NCBI RefSeq assembly: GCF_006716425.1
Contig: NZ_VFOZ01000001.1
Span: 6,200,001-6,264,000, forward strand
DNA from: Actinoallomurus bryophytorum
GTDB taxonomy: Bacteria > Actinomycetota > Actinomycetes > Streptosporangiales > Streptosporangiaceae
Length of the DNA: 64,000 nucleotides
Reading direction: 5' to 3'
Positions 42,852-51,656 of the stretch are shown piece by piece (the stretch's first letter is position 1; every line of letters begins with the position of its first letter). The position numbers and the translations under genes are program-made. The notes beneath the pieces are model-generated. The model was given only the letters and a program-made list of their open reading frames with translations. It was not told the DNA's origin and did no database searches.

Positions 42852-43820
42852 TTATTTTCCCCGGTGGCTGGGCCCGTGCGACTCGCCGCAGTGCCGCTCG
42901 ATCGTGAGGAACTGCTCCGAGGCATGGTCGACCTGGAGCGTCGTGTGACTGATCCGGTAGTCCTCCGCCAGGACGCATTCGAGGTCCGCGCGTACGGCGT
43001 GGCAGTCCTCGCCGAGCGCGACGAGCACGTGCGCCGAGGCGGCCGGCATGCCGGAGGTGATCTGCCAGATGTGCAGGTCGTGCACCTCGACGACGTGCGG
43101 GCGGTCGGCCAGGGCGCGCCCGATCAGGTCGGGTACGAGGCCCGTGGGCGCGGCCTCCAGGAAGATGCGCCCCGAGTCGCGTACGAGACCGGCTCCGGCC
43201 TTGACCATCAGCGCGACGACGATGAGCGAGGCGATCGCGTCCGCTCGCGCGAAGCCGGTGAGGAGGACCACCAGGCCGGCGATCCCGGTGGCGACGAAGG
43301 CGTACAGGTCGGTCACGATGTGCTGGAAGACGCCCTCGATGTTGAGGCTGCCGCGGTTGGCCCGGCCGATCAGCCAGGTCGCGGCCAGGTTGATCACCAC
43401 CCCGGCGGCGGCCGTGGCGAGCACGAGGCCGCCGGTGACCTCGGGCGGGTGGATGAGGCGCCGGACCGCCTCGTAGGTCAGCCACGCCGACAGCAGCAGA
43501 AGGGTGATGCCGTTGGCCTGCGCGGACAGGATCTCGGTCCGGTTGAGCCCGTAGGTGTAGCCGCCACGCGGGGGTCTGGCGGCCAGGCGCATGGCCACCA
43601 GTGCCAGCACGATCGAGGCGGCGTCGGTGAGCATGTGCGCGGCGTCGGAGATCAGCGCGATCGAGTGGGCGAGCACCCCGAGGATGACCTCGCCCGCCAT
43701 GTACGCCAAGATCAGGGCCAGTGCCGCGCTGAGCAGCCGCTTGTCGGACTCGGCGTTCACACCATGCGTGTGGCCGGGACCGGTATGACCGTCTCCGTGC
43801 GCATGTCCGTCCGGCATCCG
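42852..43820 (-). CDS. Cation diffusion facilitator metal transporter
   Basis: A 322-residue CDF transporter, likely exporting Zn(II), Co(II) or Cd(II). The N terminus is His-rich (HAHGDGHTGPGHTHG). Six helices carry the two metal-site motifs: HMLTD in ALISDAAHMLTDAASI and HIVTD in GVFQHIVTDLYAF. The C-terminal cytoplasmic domain carries VHDLHIWQITSG. ATG 43820 has GAGGGG upstream. It lies 82 bp downstream of hrpA on the same strand, with a probably independent promoter for neither gene visible. Confidence 0.9.
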   Translation of the reverse strand, partial: RMPDGHAHGDGHTGPGHTHGVNAESDKRLLSAALALILAYMAGEVILGVLAHSIALISDAAHMLTDAASIVLALVAMRLAARPPRGGYTYGLNRTEILSAQANGITLLLLSAWLTYEAVRRLIHPPEVTGGLVLATAAAGVVINLAATWLIGRANRGSLNIEGVFQHIVTDLYAFVATGIAGLVVLLTGFARADAIASLIVVALMVKAGAGLVRDSGRIFLEAAPTGLVPDLIGRALADRPHVVEVHDLHIWQITSGMPAASAHVLVALGEDCHAVRADLECVLAEDYRISHTTLQVDHASEQFLTIERHCGESHGPSHRGK

Positions 43821-43924
43821 GTGCCCCTCCTCGTCCCCCGATCCCGACGTTACCAAGGGCAGGCGGGATCTCACGCCCGTCGTTGCCGCGACGCGGCGGC
43901 GGCGTGGCCGGGACGATCACGATT

Positions 43925-43941
43925 CTTCCGCTGAGCGGAAG
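43925..43941. promoter_or_regulatory. IclR-type operator before the pca operon
   Basis: CTTCCGCTGAGCGGAAG is a perfect 8-1-8 palindrome 43 bp before the pcaI start. A near-identical palindrome precedes pobA, and an IclR regulator is encoded in between. Confidence 0.7.
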
Positions 43942-43983
43942 ATCCATGGTGGACCGTCCGGCCGGCTTGGCAGTGTGGGGGCC

Positions 43984-44736
43984 ATGGACAAGGTGGTTGC
44001 CTCCGCGGCGGAGGCGGTCGCGGACATCGGCGACGGCGCGTCTGTCGCGGTCGGCGGGTTCGGGCTGTGCGGGGTGCCCTTCACGCTCATCGACGCGCTG
44101 TACGCGAGCGGTTCGGGTGAGCTGTCGATCGTCTCGAACAACTGCGGGACGATCGGTCTCGGGCTGGGACGCCTGCTCGACGCCGGCCGGATCGCCCGCG
44201 CGCGCGGCTCGTACGTCGGTGAGAACAAGGAGCTCGCCCGCCGCTACCTGAGCGGGGAGATCGAGCTGGAGCTGATGCCCCAGGGCACGCTGTCGGAGAA
44301 GCTCCGCGCGGGCGGCTGCGGCATCCCGGCGTTCTACACACCCGCCGGCGTGGGCACGCTGGTCGCCGAGGGCGGCCTGCCGTGGCGCTACGGCCCGGAC
44401 GGTGACGTGGCGGTGGCCTCACCGGCCAAGGAGGTACGGGAGTTCGCCGGCGAGGAGTACGTCCTGGAGGAGAGCATCACCACCGACTTCGCCCTCGTAC
44501 GCGCGGTCCGCGGCGACCGGCACGGCAACCTGGTCTTCGACAAGTCGGCGCGCAACTTCAACCCGCTGTGCGCGATGGCGGCGCGGGTCGCGGTGGCCGA
44601 GGTGGAGGAGCTCGTCGACGCGATCGACCCCGATGAGGTGCACCTACCCGGCATCTTCGTCCAGCGCGTGGTCGCCCTCACCCGGGAGCAGGCCGCCGAC
44701 AAGCCGATCGAAAAGCGGACGGTGACTCCTTCATGA
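43984..44736 (+). CDS. pcaI: 3-oxoadipate CoA-transferase subunit A
   Basis: A 250-residue alpha subunit that, with PcaJ, moves CoA from succinyl-CoA to beta-ketoadipate. The family start [17 protein letters not shown] and the phosphate-loop-like [15 protein letters not shown] are clear, and GYTPAG-type [14 protein letters not shown] lies mid-protein. ATG 43984 is used rather than GTG 43975. Its stop overlaps pcaJ by 4 nt. It is the first gene of the operon, which runs in the order I-J-H-G-B-D-C. Confidence 0.92.
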   Translation: MDKVVASAAEAVADIGDGASVAVGGFGLCGVPFTLIDALYASGSGELSIVSNNCGTIGLGLGRLLDAGRIARARGSYVGENKELARRYLSGEIELELMPQGTLSEKLRAGGCGIPAFYTPAGVGTLVAEGGLPWRYGPDGDVAVASPAKEVREFAGEEYVLEESITTDFALVRAVRGDRHGNLVFDKSARNFNPLCAMAARVAVAEVEELVDAIDPDEVHLPGIFVQRVVALTREQAADKPIEKRTVTPS

Positions 44737-45392
44737 GCTGGTCCAGGGATGAGATCGCGGCTCGGGCGGCGCAGGAGCTTTCGGACGGCATGTACGTGAA
44801 CCTGGGAATCGGGCTGCCGACGCTGATCCCCGGTCATCTGCCGGACGACGTGGACGTCGTCATCCATTCCGAGAACGGGCTGCTGGGCGTCGGGCCGTAC
44901 CCGGCCGAGGACGCCGTCGACTCGGATCTGATCAATGCGGGCAAGGAGACGGTGACCGTACGGGCCGGCGCCTCCTACTTCGACTCGTCGCTGTCGTTCG
45001 GCATGATCCGCGGCGGCCACGTGGACGTCGCCGTCCTCGGCGCGATGCAGGTGTCGGCCCGCGGTGACCTGGCCAACTGGGCGGTCCCGGGCAAGATGAT
45101 CAAAGGCATGGGCGGCGCGATGGACCTCGTGCACGGCGCGCGACGGGTGATCGTGGTCATGGAGCACAACGCCAAGGACGGCGGCTCCAAGATCGTCGAG
45201 GAGTGCACGCTCCCGCTGACCGGCAAGGCGTGCGTCCAGCGGATCATCACCGACCTGGGTGTCCTCGACGTCACCCCGGACGGCCTGGTCCTCGTGGAGA
45301 CCGCGCCGGGCGTGACCGAGCAGGAGATACGCGACCGTACCGATCCGCCGCTCGGGGCGCGCGTGGGAAAGAAGACGAAGGAGACTCCGTGA
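44733..45392 (+). CDS. pcaJ: 3-oxoadipate CoA-transferase subunit B
   Basis: A 219-residue beta subunit. The catalytic glutamate lies in [16 protein letters not shown] (about residue 51), preceded by [34 protein letters not shown] is also diagnostic. ATG 44733 overlaps the pcaI stop (ATGA) and the gene end overlaps pcaH as GTGA, so the three are translationally coupled. Confidence 0.93.
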   Translation: MSWSRDEIAARAAQELSDGMYVNLGIGLPTLIPGHLPDDVDVVIHSENGLLGVGPYPAEDAVDSDLINAGKETVTVRAGASYFDSSLSFGMIRGGHVDVAVLGAMQVSARGDLANWAVPGKMIKGMGGAMDLVHGARRVIVVMEHNAKDGGSKIVEECTLPLTGKACVQRIITDLGVLDVTPDGLVLVETAPGVTEQEIRDRTDPPLGARVGKKTKETP

Positions 45393-46060
45393 GCGATCCG
45401 CACCCTCCCTACCTCCACCCCCCGTACCGCAGCACGCCGCTGCGGGCCCCCTCGCAGCCGCTCGTGGTGCCCAAGTACGGGCCCGACGCCATCGAGCTGT
45501 CCGGTCCGGTGTTCGGCGAGGCCGAGCTGGGCCTGCTCGACAACGACCTGACCAAGCAGCACACCGGTGAGCCCCTGGGCGAGCGGATCGTCGTCACCGG
45601 CCGGGTGCTCGACTCCGATGGACGCCCGGTACCCCACACGCTCGTGGAGATCTGGCAGACGAACGCCGCCGGCCGCTACATCCACCTGCGCGACCAGCAC
45701 CCGGCGCCGCTCGACCCGAACTTCACCGGCGCCGGCCGCTGCCTCACGGACGCGGACGGACGGTACCGGTTCGTCACCATCAAGCCGGGTGCCTATCCGT
45801 GGCGCAACCACCACAACGCCTGGCGGCCCGCGCACATCCACTTCTCGGTGTTCGGCCGGGCGTTCGGCCAGCGCCTGGTGACCCAGATGTACTTCCCCGG
45901 CGACCCGCTGTTCGCCCACGACCCGATCTTCGGCTCGATCCCGGACGAGAAGGCCAGGGACCGCCTCGTCGCCCGTTTCGACATGGACACGACCGTGCCG
46001 GAGTGGGCGCTCGGCTACCAGTGGGACATCGTCCTCGGCGCGACCCCGATGGAGGACTGA
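45389..46060 (+). CDS. pcaH: Protocatechuate 3,4-dioxygenase beta subunit
   Basis: A 223-residue intradiol dioxygenase subunit that holds the catalytic Fe(III). The iron ligands are visible as the first tyrosine in [11 protein letters not shown] and the second in [11 protein letters not shown], with the two histidines in [12 protein letters not shown]. It cleaves the protocatechuate ring to 3-carboxy-cis,cis-muconate. GTG 45389 overlaps the pcaJ stop and follows AAGGAGA. Its stop overlaps the pcaG start by 1 nt. Confidence 0.95.
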   Translation: MSDPHPPYLHPPYRSTPLRAPSQPLVVPKYGPDAIELSGPVFGEAELGLLDNDLTKQHTGEPLGERIVVTGRVLDSDGRPVPHTLVEIWQTNAAGRYIHLRDQHPAPLDPNFTGAGRCLTDADGRYRFVTIKPGAYPWRNHHNAWRPAHIHFSVFGRAFGQRLVTQMYFPGDPLFAHDPIFGSIPDEKARDRLVARFDMDTTVPEWALGYQWDIVLGATPMED

Positions 46061-46590
46061 TGAGCCAGGCCACCCCCTCACAGACGGTGGGTCCCTTCTT
46101 CGGCTACGCCCTCCCGTACGGCGATGGCCCCCGCGTCGTCCCCGAATGGCATCCGGACGCGATCCGGATCCACGGCCGGGTGCTGGACGGGGAGGGCGAG
46201 CCGCTGCCGGACGCGCTGCTGGAGATCTGGCAGGCCGGTCCCGACGGCGAGGTGCCCACCTCCGTCGGCGGCCTGCGGCGCGACGGGCACGACTTCGCCG
46301 GGTTCGGCCGCAGCGCCACCGACGCCGCGGGGCACTACTGGTTCTCCACGCTGAAGCCGGGCGGCCCGGTCCCGCACATCGCGGTGATCGTGTTCGCGCG
46401 CGGGCTGCTCAAGTCCGTCGCGACCCGGATCTACTTCCCCGGAGAGCCGGGGAACGCGGAGGACCCGGTGCTGTCCGGGGTCCCGGCCGACCGGCGCGAC
46501 ACCCTGGTCGCCGTACGGGAGGACGACCGGTCCTACCGCTTCGACGTGCACCTGCGGGGCGAACAGGAGACGGTCTTCTTTGCCGCCTGA
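46060..46590 (+). CDS. pcaG: Protocatechuate 3,4-dioxygenase alpha subunit
   Basis: A 176-residue alpha subunit with the intradiol dioxygenase beta-sandwich but no iron ligands. Characteristic stretches are TPSQTVGPFFGYALPY at the N terminus, ALLEIWQAGPDGE, and VATRIYFPGEPGNAEDPVL. ATG 46060 shares its first base with the pcaH stop (TGATG). It pairs with PcaH to form the active oligomer. Confidence 0.94.
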   Translation: MSQATPSQTVGPFFGYALPYGDGPRVVPEWHPDAIRIHGRVLDGEGEPLPDALLEIWQAGPDGEVPTSVGGLRRDGHDFAGFGRSATDAAGHYWFSTLKPGGPVPHIAVIVFARGLLKSVATRIYFPGEPGNAEDPVLSGVPADRRDTLVAVREDDRSYRFDVHLRGEQETVFFAA

Positions 46591-47815
46591 CCTGCTGTCA
46601 CCGGTCGCCGCCGGCACGGCGGCCGAGAAGGCGACCTCCGGCGAGGCGTGGCTGCGGGCCCTGCTCGACGCCGAGGCGGCGCTGGCCCGCGCCCAGGCAC
46701 GGCTCGGCATGATCCCGGACGGCGTCGCTGAGGCCATCGCCGGTGCGCGCGTCGACCTGGACGACCTGGCCGTACGGGCGCGGGGCGCCGGCAACCCGGT
46801 CGTGCCGCTGGTCGCCGACCTGCGGAAGGTCGCGGGCGAGCACGTCCACCACGGCGCCACGAGCCAGGACATCATGGACACCGCCGCGATGCTCGTCGCG
46901 GACCGGACCCGGCGGATCGTGCTGGCCGACCTCGCCCGCACGCTCGACGCCCTGGCCGGGCTGGCCGTACGCCACCGGGACACGCCCATGGCCGGCCGTA
47001 CGTTCGGGCAGCAGGCCGTGCCGACGACGTTCGGGCTGCGCGCGGCCGGCTGGCTGACCGCCGTCGCGCGGGCGCGTGACGTGCTCGCGGCCGTACCCCT
47101 GCCGGCCCAGCTCGGCGGCGCGGCCGGCACGCTGGCGGCGTTCGGCACGCTCGATCTGCTGCCGGTGTTCGCCGAGGAGACCGGGCTGGCCGAGCCCGTA
47201 CTGCCCTGGCACACCCTCCGCGCGCCCGTCGCCGAGCTGGGCGCGGCGCTGGCCCTCGTCGCCGGTGCCCTCGGGAAGTTCGCCGAGGATGTCGTGCTGC
47301 TGGCCCAGACCGAGATCGGCGAGGTCGCCGAGCCCGCCGCTCCCGGACGGGGCGGCTCGTCGGCGATGCCGCACAAGCGCAACCCCGTGCTTGCCGTCAT
47401 GATCCGTTCGGCCGCGCTGCGGGTGCCGGCGTACGCGCAGATCCTCTTCCAGTCGCAGACGGCGGGCCTGGAACGGCCCGCGGGGGAGTGGCACGCGGAG
47501 TGGCTGCCGCTCAATGACGGGCTGCGGCTGACCGGCGGCGCGGCCGAGACCGCGGCCGAGCTGGCCGGCGGGCTCGAGGTCTTCCCGGACCGGATGCGCG
47601 CCAACCTGCGCGACGAGCTCCTGTCCGAGCACGTCGTTGCCGAGCTGGCCAGGACCGGCGACCGGCGGAGCGCACGCGAGGCCGTCGACGAGGCACTGCG
47701 CTCGGGACGGCCGCTGGGTGATCTGGTGCCCGGCGGCGTGGACCCGGCCGACGTGGTCGGCTGTGCGGGTGAACTCGTCGACCGCGCCCTGGCGGCGTAC
47801 AGGGGGGCGACATGA
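46580..47815 (+). CDS. pcaB: 3-carboxy-cis,cis-muconate cycloisomerase
   Basis: A 411-residue member of the fumarase/aspartase superfamily, forming 4-carboxymuconolactone. The superfamily signature is GSSAMPHKRNPV (about residue 258), with HHGATSQDIMDTAAML near 92 carrying the conserved substrate-binding residues. The start is a TTG at 46580 that overlaps pcaG by 11 nt; no better ATG or GTG keeps the full N terminus. The length is a little short of typical 450-residue homologues. Confidence 0.92.
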   Translation: MPPDLLSPVAAGTAAEKATSGEAWLRALLDAEAALARAQARLGMIPDGVAEAIAGARVDLDDLAVRARGAGNPVVPLVADLRKVAGEHVHHGATSQDIMDTAAMLVADRTRRIVLADLARTLDALAGLAVRHRDTPMAGRTFGQQAVPTTFGLRAAGWLTAVARARDVLAAVPLPAQLGGAAGTLAAFGTLDLLPVFAEETGLAEPVLPWHTLRAPVAELGAALALVAGALGKFAEDVVLLAQTEIGEVAEPAAPGRGGSSAMPHKRNPVLAVMIRSAALRVPAYAQILFQSQTAGLERPAGEWHAEWLPLNDGLRLTGGAAETAAELAGGLEVFPDRMRANLRDELLSEHVVAELARTGDRRSAREAVDEALRSGRPLGDLVPGGVDPADVVGCAGELVDRALAAYRGAT

Positions 47816-48558
47816 CACGGCTGCACCATCGTCTCGACGGGCCGGAGGACGCGCCGGTGCTCGTGCTCGGCCCCTCGATCGGCACCACCATCGACCTGTG
47901 GGAGCCGCAGCTGGCGGCGCTCGCCGCCTCGTGGCGCGTGCTCCGCTACGACCTGCCCGGCCACGGCGGCTCCGAGGTGCTCCACGGCACCATGGGCGAC
48001 ATCGCCTCCGCGGTCGCCGCCCTGCTCGACACGCTCGGCCTGGAGCGGGTGGCGTACGGGGGCGTCTCGCTCGGCGGCGCGGTCGGCACGACGCTGGCAC
48101 TGGACCACCCCGGGCGGATCGGCGGCCTGATCCTGTGCTGCACCTCGGCGCGCTTCGGCGACCCGGCGACCTGGCACGACCGCGCCGCGAAGGTGCGTTC
48201 CGGTGGCCTCGGACCGCTCGCCGACATGTTCGTCGGCCGCTGGTTCACGCCGGGCTACACCGGGAGCGATTCCGCGCGGGAGATGCTCACGAAGGTGGAC
48301 GCCGAGGGGTACGCCGCGTGTTGTGAGGCCCTCGCCGCCTTCGACGTACGCGACCGGCTGGGCGAGGTACGCGCGCCGACGCTGGTGATCGCGGGCGCCG
48401 AGGACATCGCCACGCCGCTCGACCACGCCGAGACCCTCGCCCAGGGCATCCGCGGCGCGGAGCTGGTCGTCGTGCCCGGCGCCGCCCACCTGGCCAATCT
48501 CGAACGCCCCGAACCGGTGACGCACGCGATGCTCCGCCATCTCGAAAGGACGCCATGA
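47812..48558 (+). CDS. pcaD: 3-oxoadipate enol-lactonase
   Basis: A 248-residue alpha/beta hydrolase that opens the enol-lactone to beta-ketoadipate. The nucleophile elbow is YGGVSLGGAVGTTLAL (Ser about 86), the acid is in VIAGAEDIATPL and the histidine in VPGAAHLANLE. ATG 47812 overlaps the pcaB stop by 4 nt and its own stop overlaps pcaC. In many actinomycetes pcaD and pcaC are fused as pcaL; here they are separate, overlapping genes. Confidence 0.92.
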   Translation: MTRLHHRLDGPEDAPVLVLGPSIGTTIDLWEPQLAALAASWRVLRYDLPGHGGSEVLHGTMGDIASAVAALLDTLGLERVAYGGVSLGGAVGTTLALDHPGRIGGLILCCTSARFGDPATWHDRAAKVRSGGLGPLADMFVGRWFTPGYTGSDSAREMLTKVDAEGYAACCEALAAFDVRDRLGEVRAPTLVIAGAEDIATPLDHAETLAQGIRGAELVVVPGAAHLANLERPEPVTHAMLRHLERTP

Positions 48559-48932
48559 GCGAGGGAATGCAGGTACGCCGCGAGGTCCTCGGCGACGCGC
48601 ACGTCGACCGGGCCGAGGCGCGCAAGACCGGCTTCACGGCCGACTTCCAGGACTTCATCACCCGGTACGCCTGGGGAGAGATCTGGACCCGGCCGCTGCT
48701 GGACCGCCGCACTCGGAGCTGCATCACCCTGACCGCGCTGGTCGCCGGGGGACACCTGGAAGAGCTGGCCCTGCACGTACGCGGAGCGCTGCGGAACGGG
48801 CTCAGCGCCGACGAGATCAAGGAAGTTCTGCTCCAGGCCGCGGTCTACTGTGGCGTCCCCGCCGCCAACTCCGCCTTCGCCGTCGCCCAGCGCGTCCTGA
48901 TCGAGGACGGTGTGATCACTGGCAGTGATTGA
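48555..48932 (+). CDS. pcaC: 4-carboxymuconolactone decarboxylase
   Basis: A 125-residue decarboxylase yielding beta-ketoadipate enol-lactone. The family pattern is intact: RKTGFTADFQDFITRYAWGE, RSCITLTALVAGGHLEELALH and LLQAAVYCGVPAANSAF. It lacks the CxxC of AhpD relatives, as expected for a true decarboxylase. ATG 48555 overlaps the pcaD stop (ATGA). It is the last gene of the operon. Confidence 0.93.
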   Translation: MSEGMQVRREVLGDAHVDRAEARKTGFTADFQDFITRYAWGEIWTRPLLDRRTRSCITLTALVAGGHLEELALHVRGALRNGLSADEIKEVLLQAAVYCGVPAANSAFAVAQRVLIEDGVITGSD

Positions 48933-48949
48933 TCGATTTCTCTCCGTGC

Positions 48950-49028
48950 CCTAGGGGGGGTAATCTCCCCGTCACACCCCGTGTTCACCAGAGGTGTGAA
49001 CGAGTCTCCGGAACCCCCCGGGAGACCC
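48950..49028. terminator. Hairpin cluster after the pca operon
   Basis: Three short stems occur after the pcaC stop: GGGG/CCCC around TAATCT (48955-48970), GTTCAC/GTGAAC (48983-49001) and GTCTCC/GGAGAC (49004-49028 region). Together they probably terminate the operon, although one could be part of the leader of the next gene. Confidence 0.4.
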
Positions 49029-49048
49029 GATGGATGGGAGATAGGGTC

Positions 49049-49516
49049 ATGCACATGGCAGAGGCCGAGCGGCGGATAAACCAGGTCAAGAACGATGTAG
49101 ACGAGATCTGGGGCAAGCTGACCGATATCGGGAAGGTGCAAGCCGAGCACACGAAGCAGCTCCGAACGCTCAACGACAATGTCGCGAAGGTCTGGACGAC
49201 GCAGCAGCAGCACGGCGACCGGCTCAACGATCTCGACGCCGCCGTCGCCGGCCTGGACGAGAAGCTCACGGAGATGCGCGTCACGCAGCTGAGCCACGAG
49301 AGTCGTTTCACGAAGATCGACAACCGTTTCGCCCAGATCGACAACCGTTTCGCCCAGATCGACAAGCGCTTCGCCCAGATCGACGAACGCTTCGAGAAGA
49401 TCGACGAACGCTTCGCCCAGATCGACGAACGCTTCGAGAAGATCGACGAACGTCTGGTCACGCAGGACAAGAAGCTCGACCTGATCATGAAGGCGTTGAA
49501 CATCGGCGCCAACTGA
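49049..49516 (+). CDS. Heptad-repeat coiled-coil protein
   Basis: A 155-residue protein that is almost entirely alpha-helical coiled coil. From about residue 87 to 140 it consists of seven-residue units of type RFAQIDN/RFEKIDE, repeated about eight times and encoded by near-identical 21-bp DNA repeats (49310-49450). The N-terminal half (INQVKNDVDEIWGKL and VAGLDEKLTEMR) continues the helix. ATG 49049 has GGGAGATAGGG upstream. There are no membrane or enzymatic features. It sits between pcaC and the IclR gene; its role there is unknown and may be unrelated to aromatic catabolism. Confidence 0.75.
   Translation: MHMAEAERRINQVKNDVDEIWGKLTDIGKVQAEHTKQLRTLNDNVAKVWTTQQQHGDRLNDLDAAVAGLDEKLTEMRVTQLSHESRFTKIDNRFAQIDNRFAQIDKRFAQIDERFEKIDERFAQIDERFEKIDERLVTQDKKLDLIMKALNIGAN
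49313..49452 (+). repeat. 21-bp tandem repeats in the coiled-coil gene
   Basis: Units of 21 bp encoding FAQID or FEKID plus two polar residues recur head to tail. The near identity at DNA level implies recent expansion or contraction by slippage. Confidence 0.8.
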
Positions 49517-49597
49517 TCCGGCTCGGCGGCGCCTCGACCCATCCCGCAGGTGGGCCGGGGCGCCGCCCTATTGTTGAGGCCGGGCCGGGAGGCGTGC

Positions 49598-50380
49598 ATG
49601 GAGAGCGTGGACAGGCCGTCGAGTGTGGCGGGCAAGGTGATGGCGATCCTCGAGGCGTTCGCGCCCGGGGGAGTCCGCCTGACGCTCACCGAGGTCTGCC
49701 GCCGCGCCGGGCTGCCGCTCGCGACCGGGCACCGGCTCGTCGGCGAGCTGACCGGTGGTGGCTTCCTCGAACGCCTGCCCGACGGCTCGTACCGCGTCGG
49801 GATGCGGCTGTGGCGGATCGGCGCGCAGGCGTCGGCCGCGACCGCGCTGCGCGAGCTGGCGCTGCCGCACATGGAGGACCTCTACGAGGTGACCCACGAG
49901 AACGTCCAGCTCGCCGTCCTCAGCGAGCACAAGGCGCTCTACCTCGAACGCCTGCGCGGTCCCCGCTCGGTGCCGATCGTGACCAGAGTCGCCGCCGAAC
50001 TCCCGCTGCACGCGACCGGTGTGGGCCGGGTGCTCCTCGCCTACGCGCCCGAGGCGTTCGTCGACGAGGTGCTCGCCGAGGGCCTGAGCCCGCACACGCC
50101 GCACACCACCACCGACCCCGCCCGGCTGCGCGCCTGCCTGGCCGAGGTGCGCCGGACCGGGTACGCGGTCACCAACGAGGAGATGACCCTCGGCTCCTGC
50201 TCGGTCGCCGCGCCGGTGCGGGACGCCGGAGGCGAGGTGCTGGCCGCGTTGTCGCTGGTCACCCGCAGGCAGGGGGCGGACCTCCGCCGGCTCGTGCCGG
50301 CCGTGCTCGGCGCGGCGCGGGCGTTGTCGCACGATGTCGCCACCCATGGTGGTTCCACTGAGTGGAAGGATCTCGCCTGA
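49598..50380 (+). CDS. IclR-family regulator of the pca/pob genes
   Basis: A 260-residue regulator. The N-terminal winged helix is seen in AILEAFAPGGVRLTLTEVC and RRAGLPLATGHRLVGELTGG; the IclR effector domain follows (ALYLERLRGPRSVPIVTRVA, LPLHATGVGRVLLAY). ATG 49598 has GGGAGGC upstream. PcaR/PobR-type IclR proteins bind aromatic acids or beta-ketoadipate and regulate ring-cleavage genes. Matching palindromes at 43925 and 50353 (the latter inside its own 3' end) point to pcaI and pobA as targets. Confidence 0.88.
   Translation: MESVDRPSSVAGKVMAILEAFAPGGVRLTLTEVCRRAGLPLATGHRLVGELTGGGFLERLPDGSYRVGMRLWRIGAQASAATALRELALPHMEDLYEVTHENVQLAVLSEHKALYLERLRGPRSVPIVTRVAAELPLHATGVGRVLLAYAPEAFVDEVLAEGLSPHTPHTTTDPARLRACLAEVRRTGYAVTNEEMTLGSCSVAAPVRDAGGEVLAALSLVTRRQGADLRRLVPAVLGAARALSHDVATHGGSTEWKDLA
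50353..50367. promoter_or_regulatory. IclR-type operator before pobA
   Basis: TTCCACTGAGTGGAA is a 7-1-7 palindrome that lies in the last codons of the IclR gene, 65 bp before pobA. It matches the pcaI operator at the TTCC, CTGAG and GGAA positions, and a CCATGGTGG sequence flanks both. Confidence 0.65.
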
Positions 50381-50432
50381 CAGTCGCGATCGGGGCATCA
50401 GGATTCTTACGCGTCAGTGAAAGTAGGGACGG

Positions 50433-51596
50433 ATGCGCACCAAGGTCGCGATCGCCGGGGCGGGCCCCGCCGGTCTGTTGCTCTCTCATCTGCTGCACCT
50501 TCGCGGCATCGACTCGGTCGTCCTGGAGACCCGGGACCGCGGGTACGTCGAGAAACGGCAGCGGGCCGGCATGCTCGAGCAGGGCACGGTCGACGTGCTG
50601 CGGAGCAGCGGTGTGGGCCGGCGCCTCGACCGCGAGGGCCTGACCCACCACGGTCTCGAACTGCGGTTCGGCGGTGTCGCGCACCGCATCCCGCTGACCG
50701 AGCTGACCTCCGGGCGCACGGTCACCATCTACGCGCAGACCGAGATCGTGAAGGACCTGATCGCCGCCCGGCTGGCGGACGGCGGTGACATCCGCTTCGA
50801 CACCGAGGTGATCGGCGTCGACCCGGTCGCCCCGTCGGTGACCTACCGGCAGGACGGCGCGACGCACACCCTCGAATGCGACGTCATCGCGGGATGCGAC
50901 GGCTTCCACGGGGTGAGCCGCCACGCCGTGCCGGGACTGCGGACCTACGAGCGCGAGTACCCGTTCAGCTGGTTGGGTGTGCTCGCCGAGGTGCCGCCGT
51001 CGACCGAGGAGCTGATCTACGCCTACAGCGAGCGGGGCTTCGCGCTGCACAGCCTGCGCTCCGAGCGGATCAGCCGTCTCTACCTCCAGGTCGACACCGG
51101 CGACGACATCGAGGCCTGGCCCGACGACCGGATCTGGGCCGAGCTGCGCGCCAGGTTCGCGACCACCGACGGGTGGGAGCTGCGGGACGGGCCGATCCTG
51201 GAGAAGTCCATCACCCCGATGCGCAGCTTCGTCGCCGAGCCGATGCGGTACGAACGGCTGTTCCTCGCCGGGGACGCCGCGCACATCGTGCCGCCGACCG
51301 GAGCCAAGGGCCTCAACCTCGCCATCTCCGACGTCACCGTGCTGGCCGACGCGCTGGGCGCCTGGTACGACTCGGGCTCGGAGGCACTGCTCGACGCCTA
51401 CTCCGCCACGTGCCTGAAGCGCGTGTGGCGGGCCCAGCACTTCGCGTCGTGGATGACCACCCTGCTGCACAAGGACCCGGCGCAGGACGCCTTCGGGCAC
51501 CGCCAGCAGCTCTCCCACCTGGAGTACCTCGCGGCGTCGAAGGCCGCCGCGACCACCCTGGCGGAGAACTACGTCGGCGTGGCGCCCACGCTCTGA
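50433..51596 (+). CDS. pobA: 4-hydroxybenzoate 3-monooxygenase
   Basis: A 387-residue class A flavoprotein hydroxylase that converts 4-hydroxybenzoate to protocatechuate, feeding the pca operon. FAD motif GAGPAGLLLSHLL lies at residue 9, the DG motif in IAGCDGFHGVSR (about 155) and the GD motif in LAGDAAHIVPPTGAKGLNL (about 281). The length equals that of the Pseudomonas enzyme. ATG 50433 follows AGTAGGGACGG. An IclR-type palindrome lies upstream. Confidence 0.95.
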   Translation: MRTKVAIAGAGPAGLLLSHLLHLRGIDSVVLETRDRGYVEKRQRAGMLEQGTVDVLRSSGVGRRLDREGLTHHGLELRFGGVAHRIPLTELTSGRTVTIYAQTEIVKDLIAARLADGGDIRFDTEVIGVDPVAPSVTYRQDGATHTLECDVIAGCDGFHGVSRHAVPGLRTYEREYPFSWLGVLAEVPPSTEELIYAYSERGFALHSLRSERISRLYLQVDTGDDIEAWPDDRIWAELRARFATTDGWELRDGPILEKSITPMRSFVAEPMRYERLFLAGDAAHIVPPTGAKGLNLAISDVTVLADALGAWYDSGSEALLDAYSATCLKRVWRAQHFASWMTTLLHKDPAQDAFGHRQQLSHLEYLAASKAAATTLAENYVGVAPTL

Positions 51597-51599
51597 GAC

Positions 51600-51628
51600 G
51601 CGGGACCAGGAAAATCCCGTTGTCCCGC
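51600..51628 (+). terminator. Hairpin after pobA
   Basis: GCGGGAC (51600-51606) and GTCCCGC (51622-51628) form a perfect 7-bp stem 4 nt after the pobA stop. No T-run follows. Confidence 0.5.
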
Positions 51629-51656
51629 CATCCTGCGCGGACGTACCTTCGGACCC

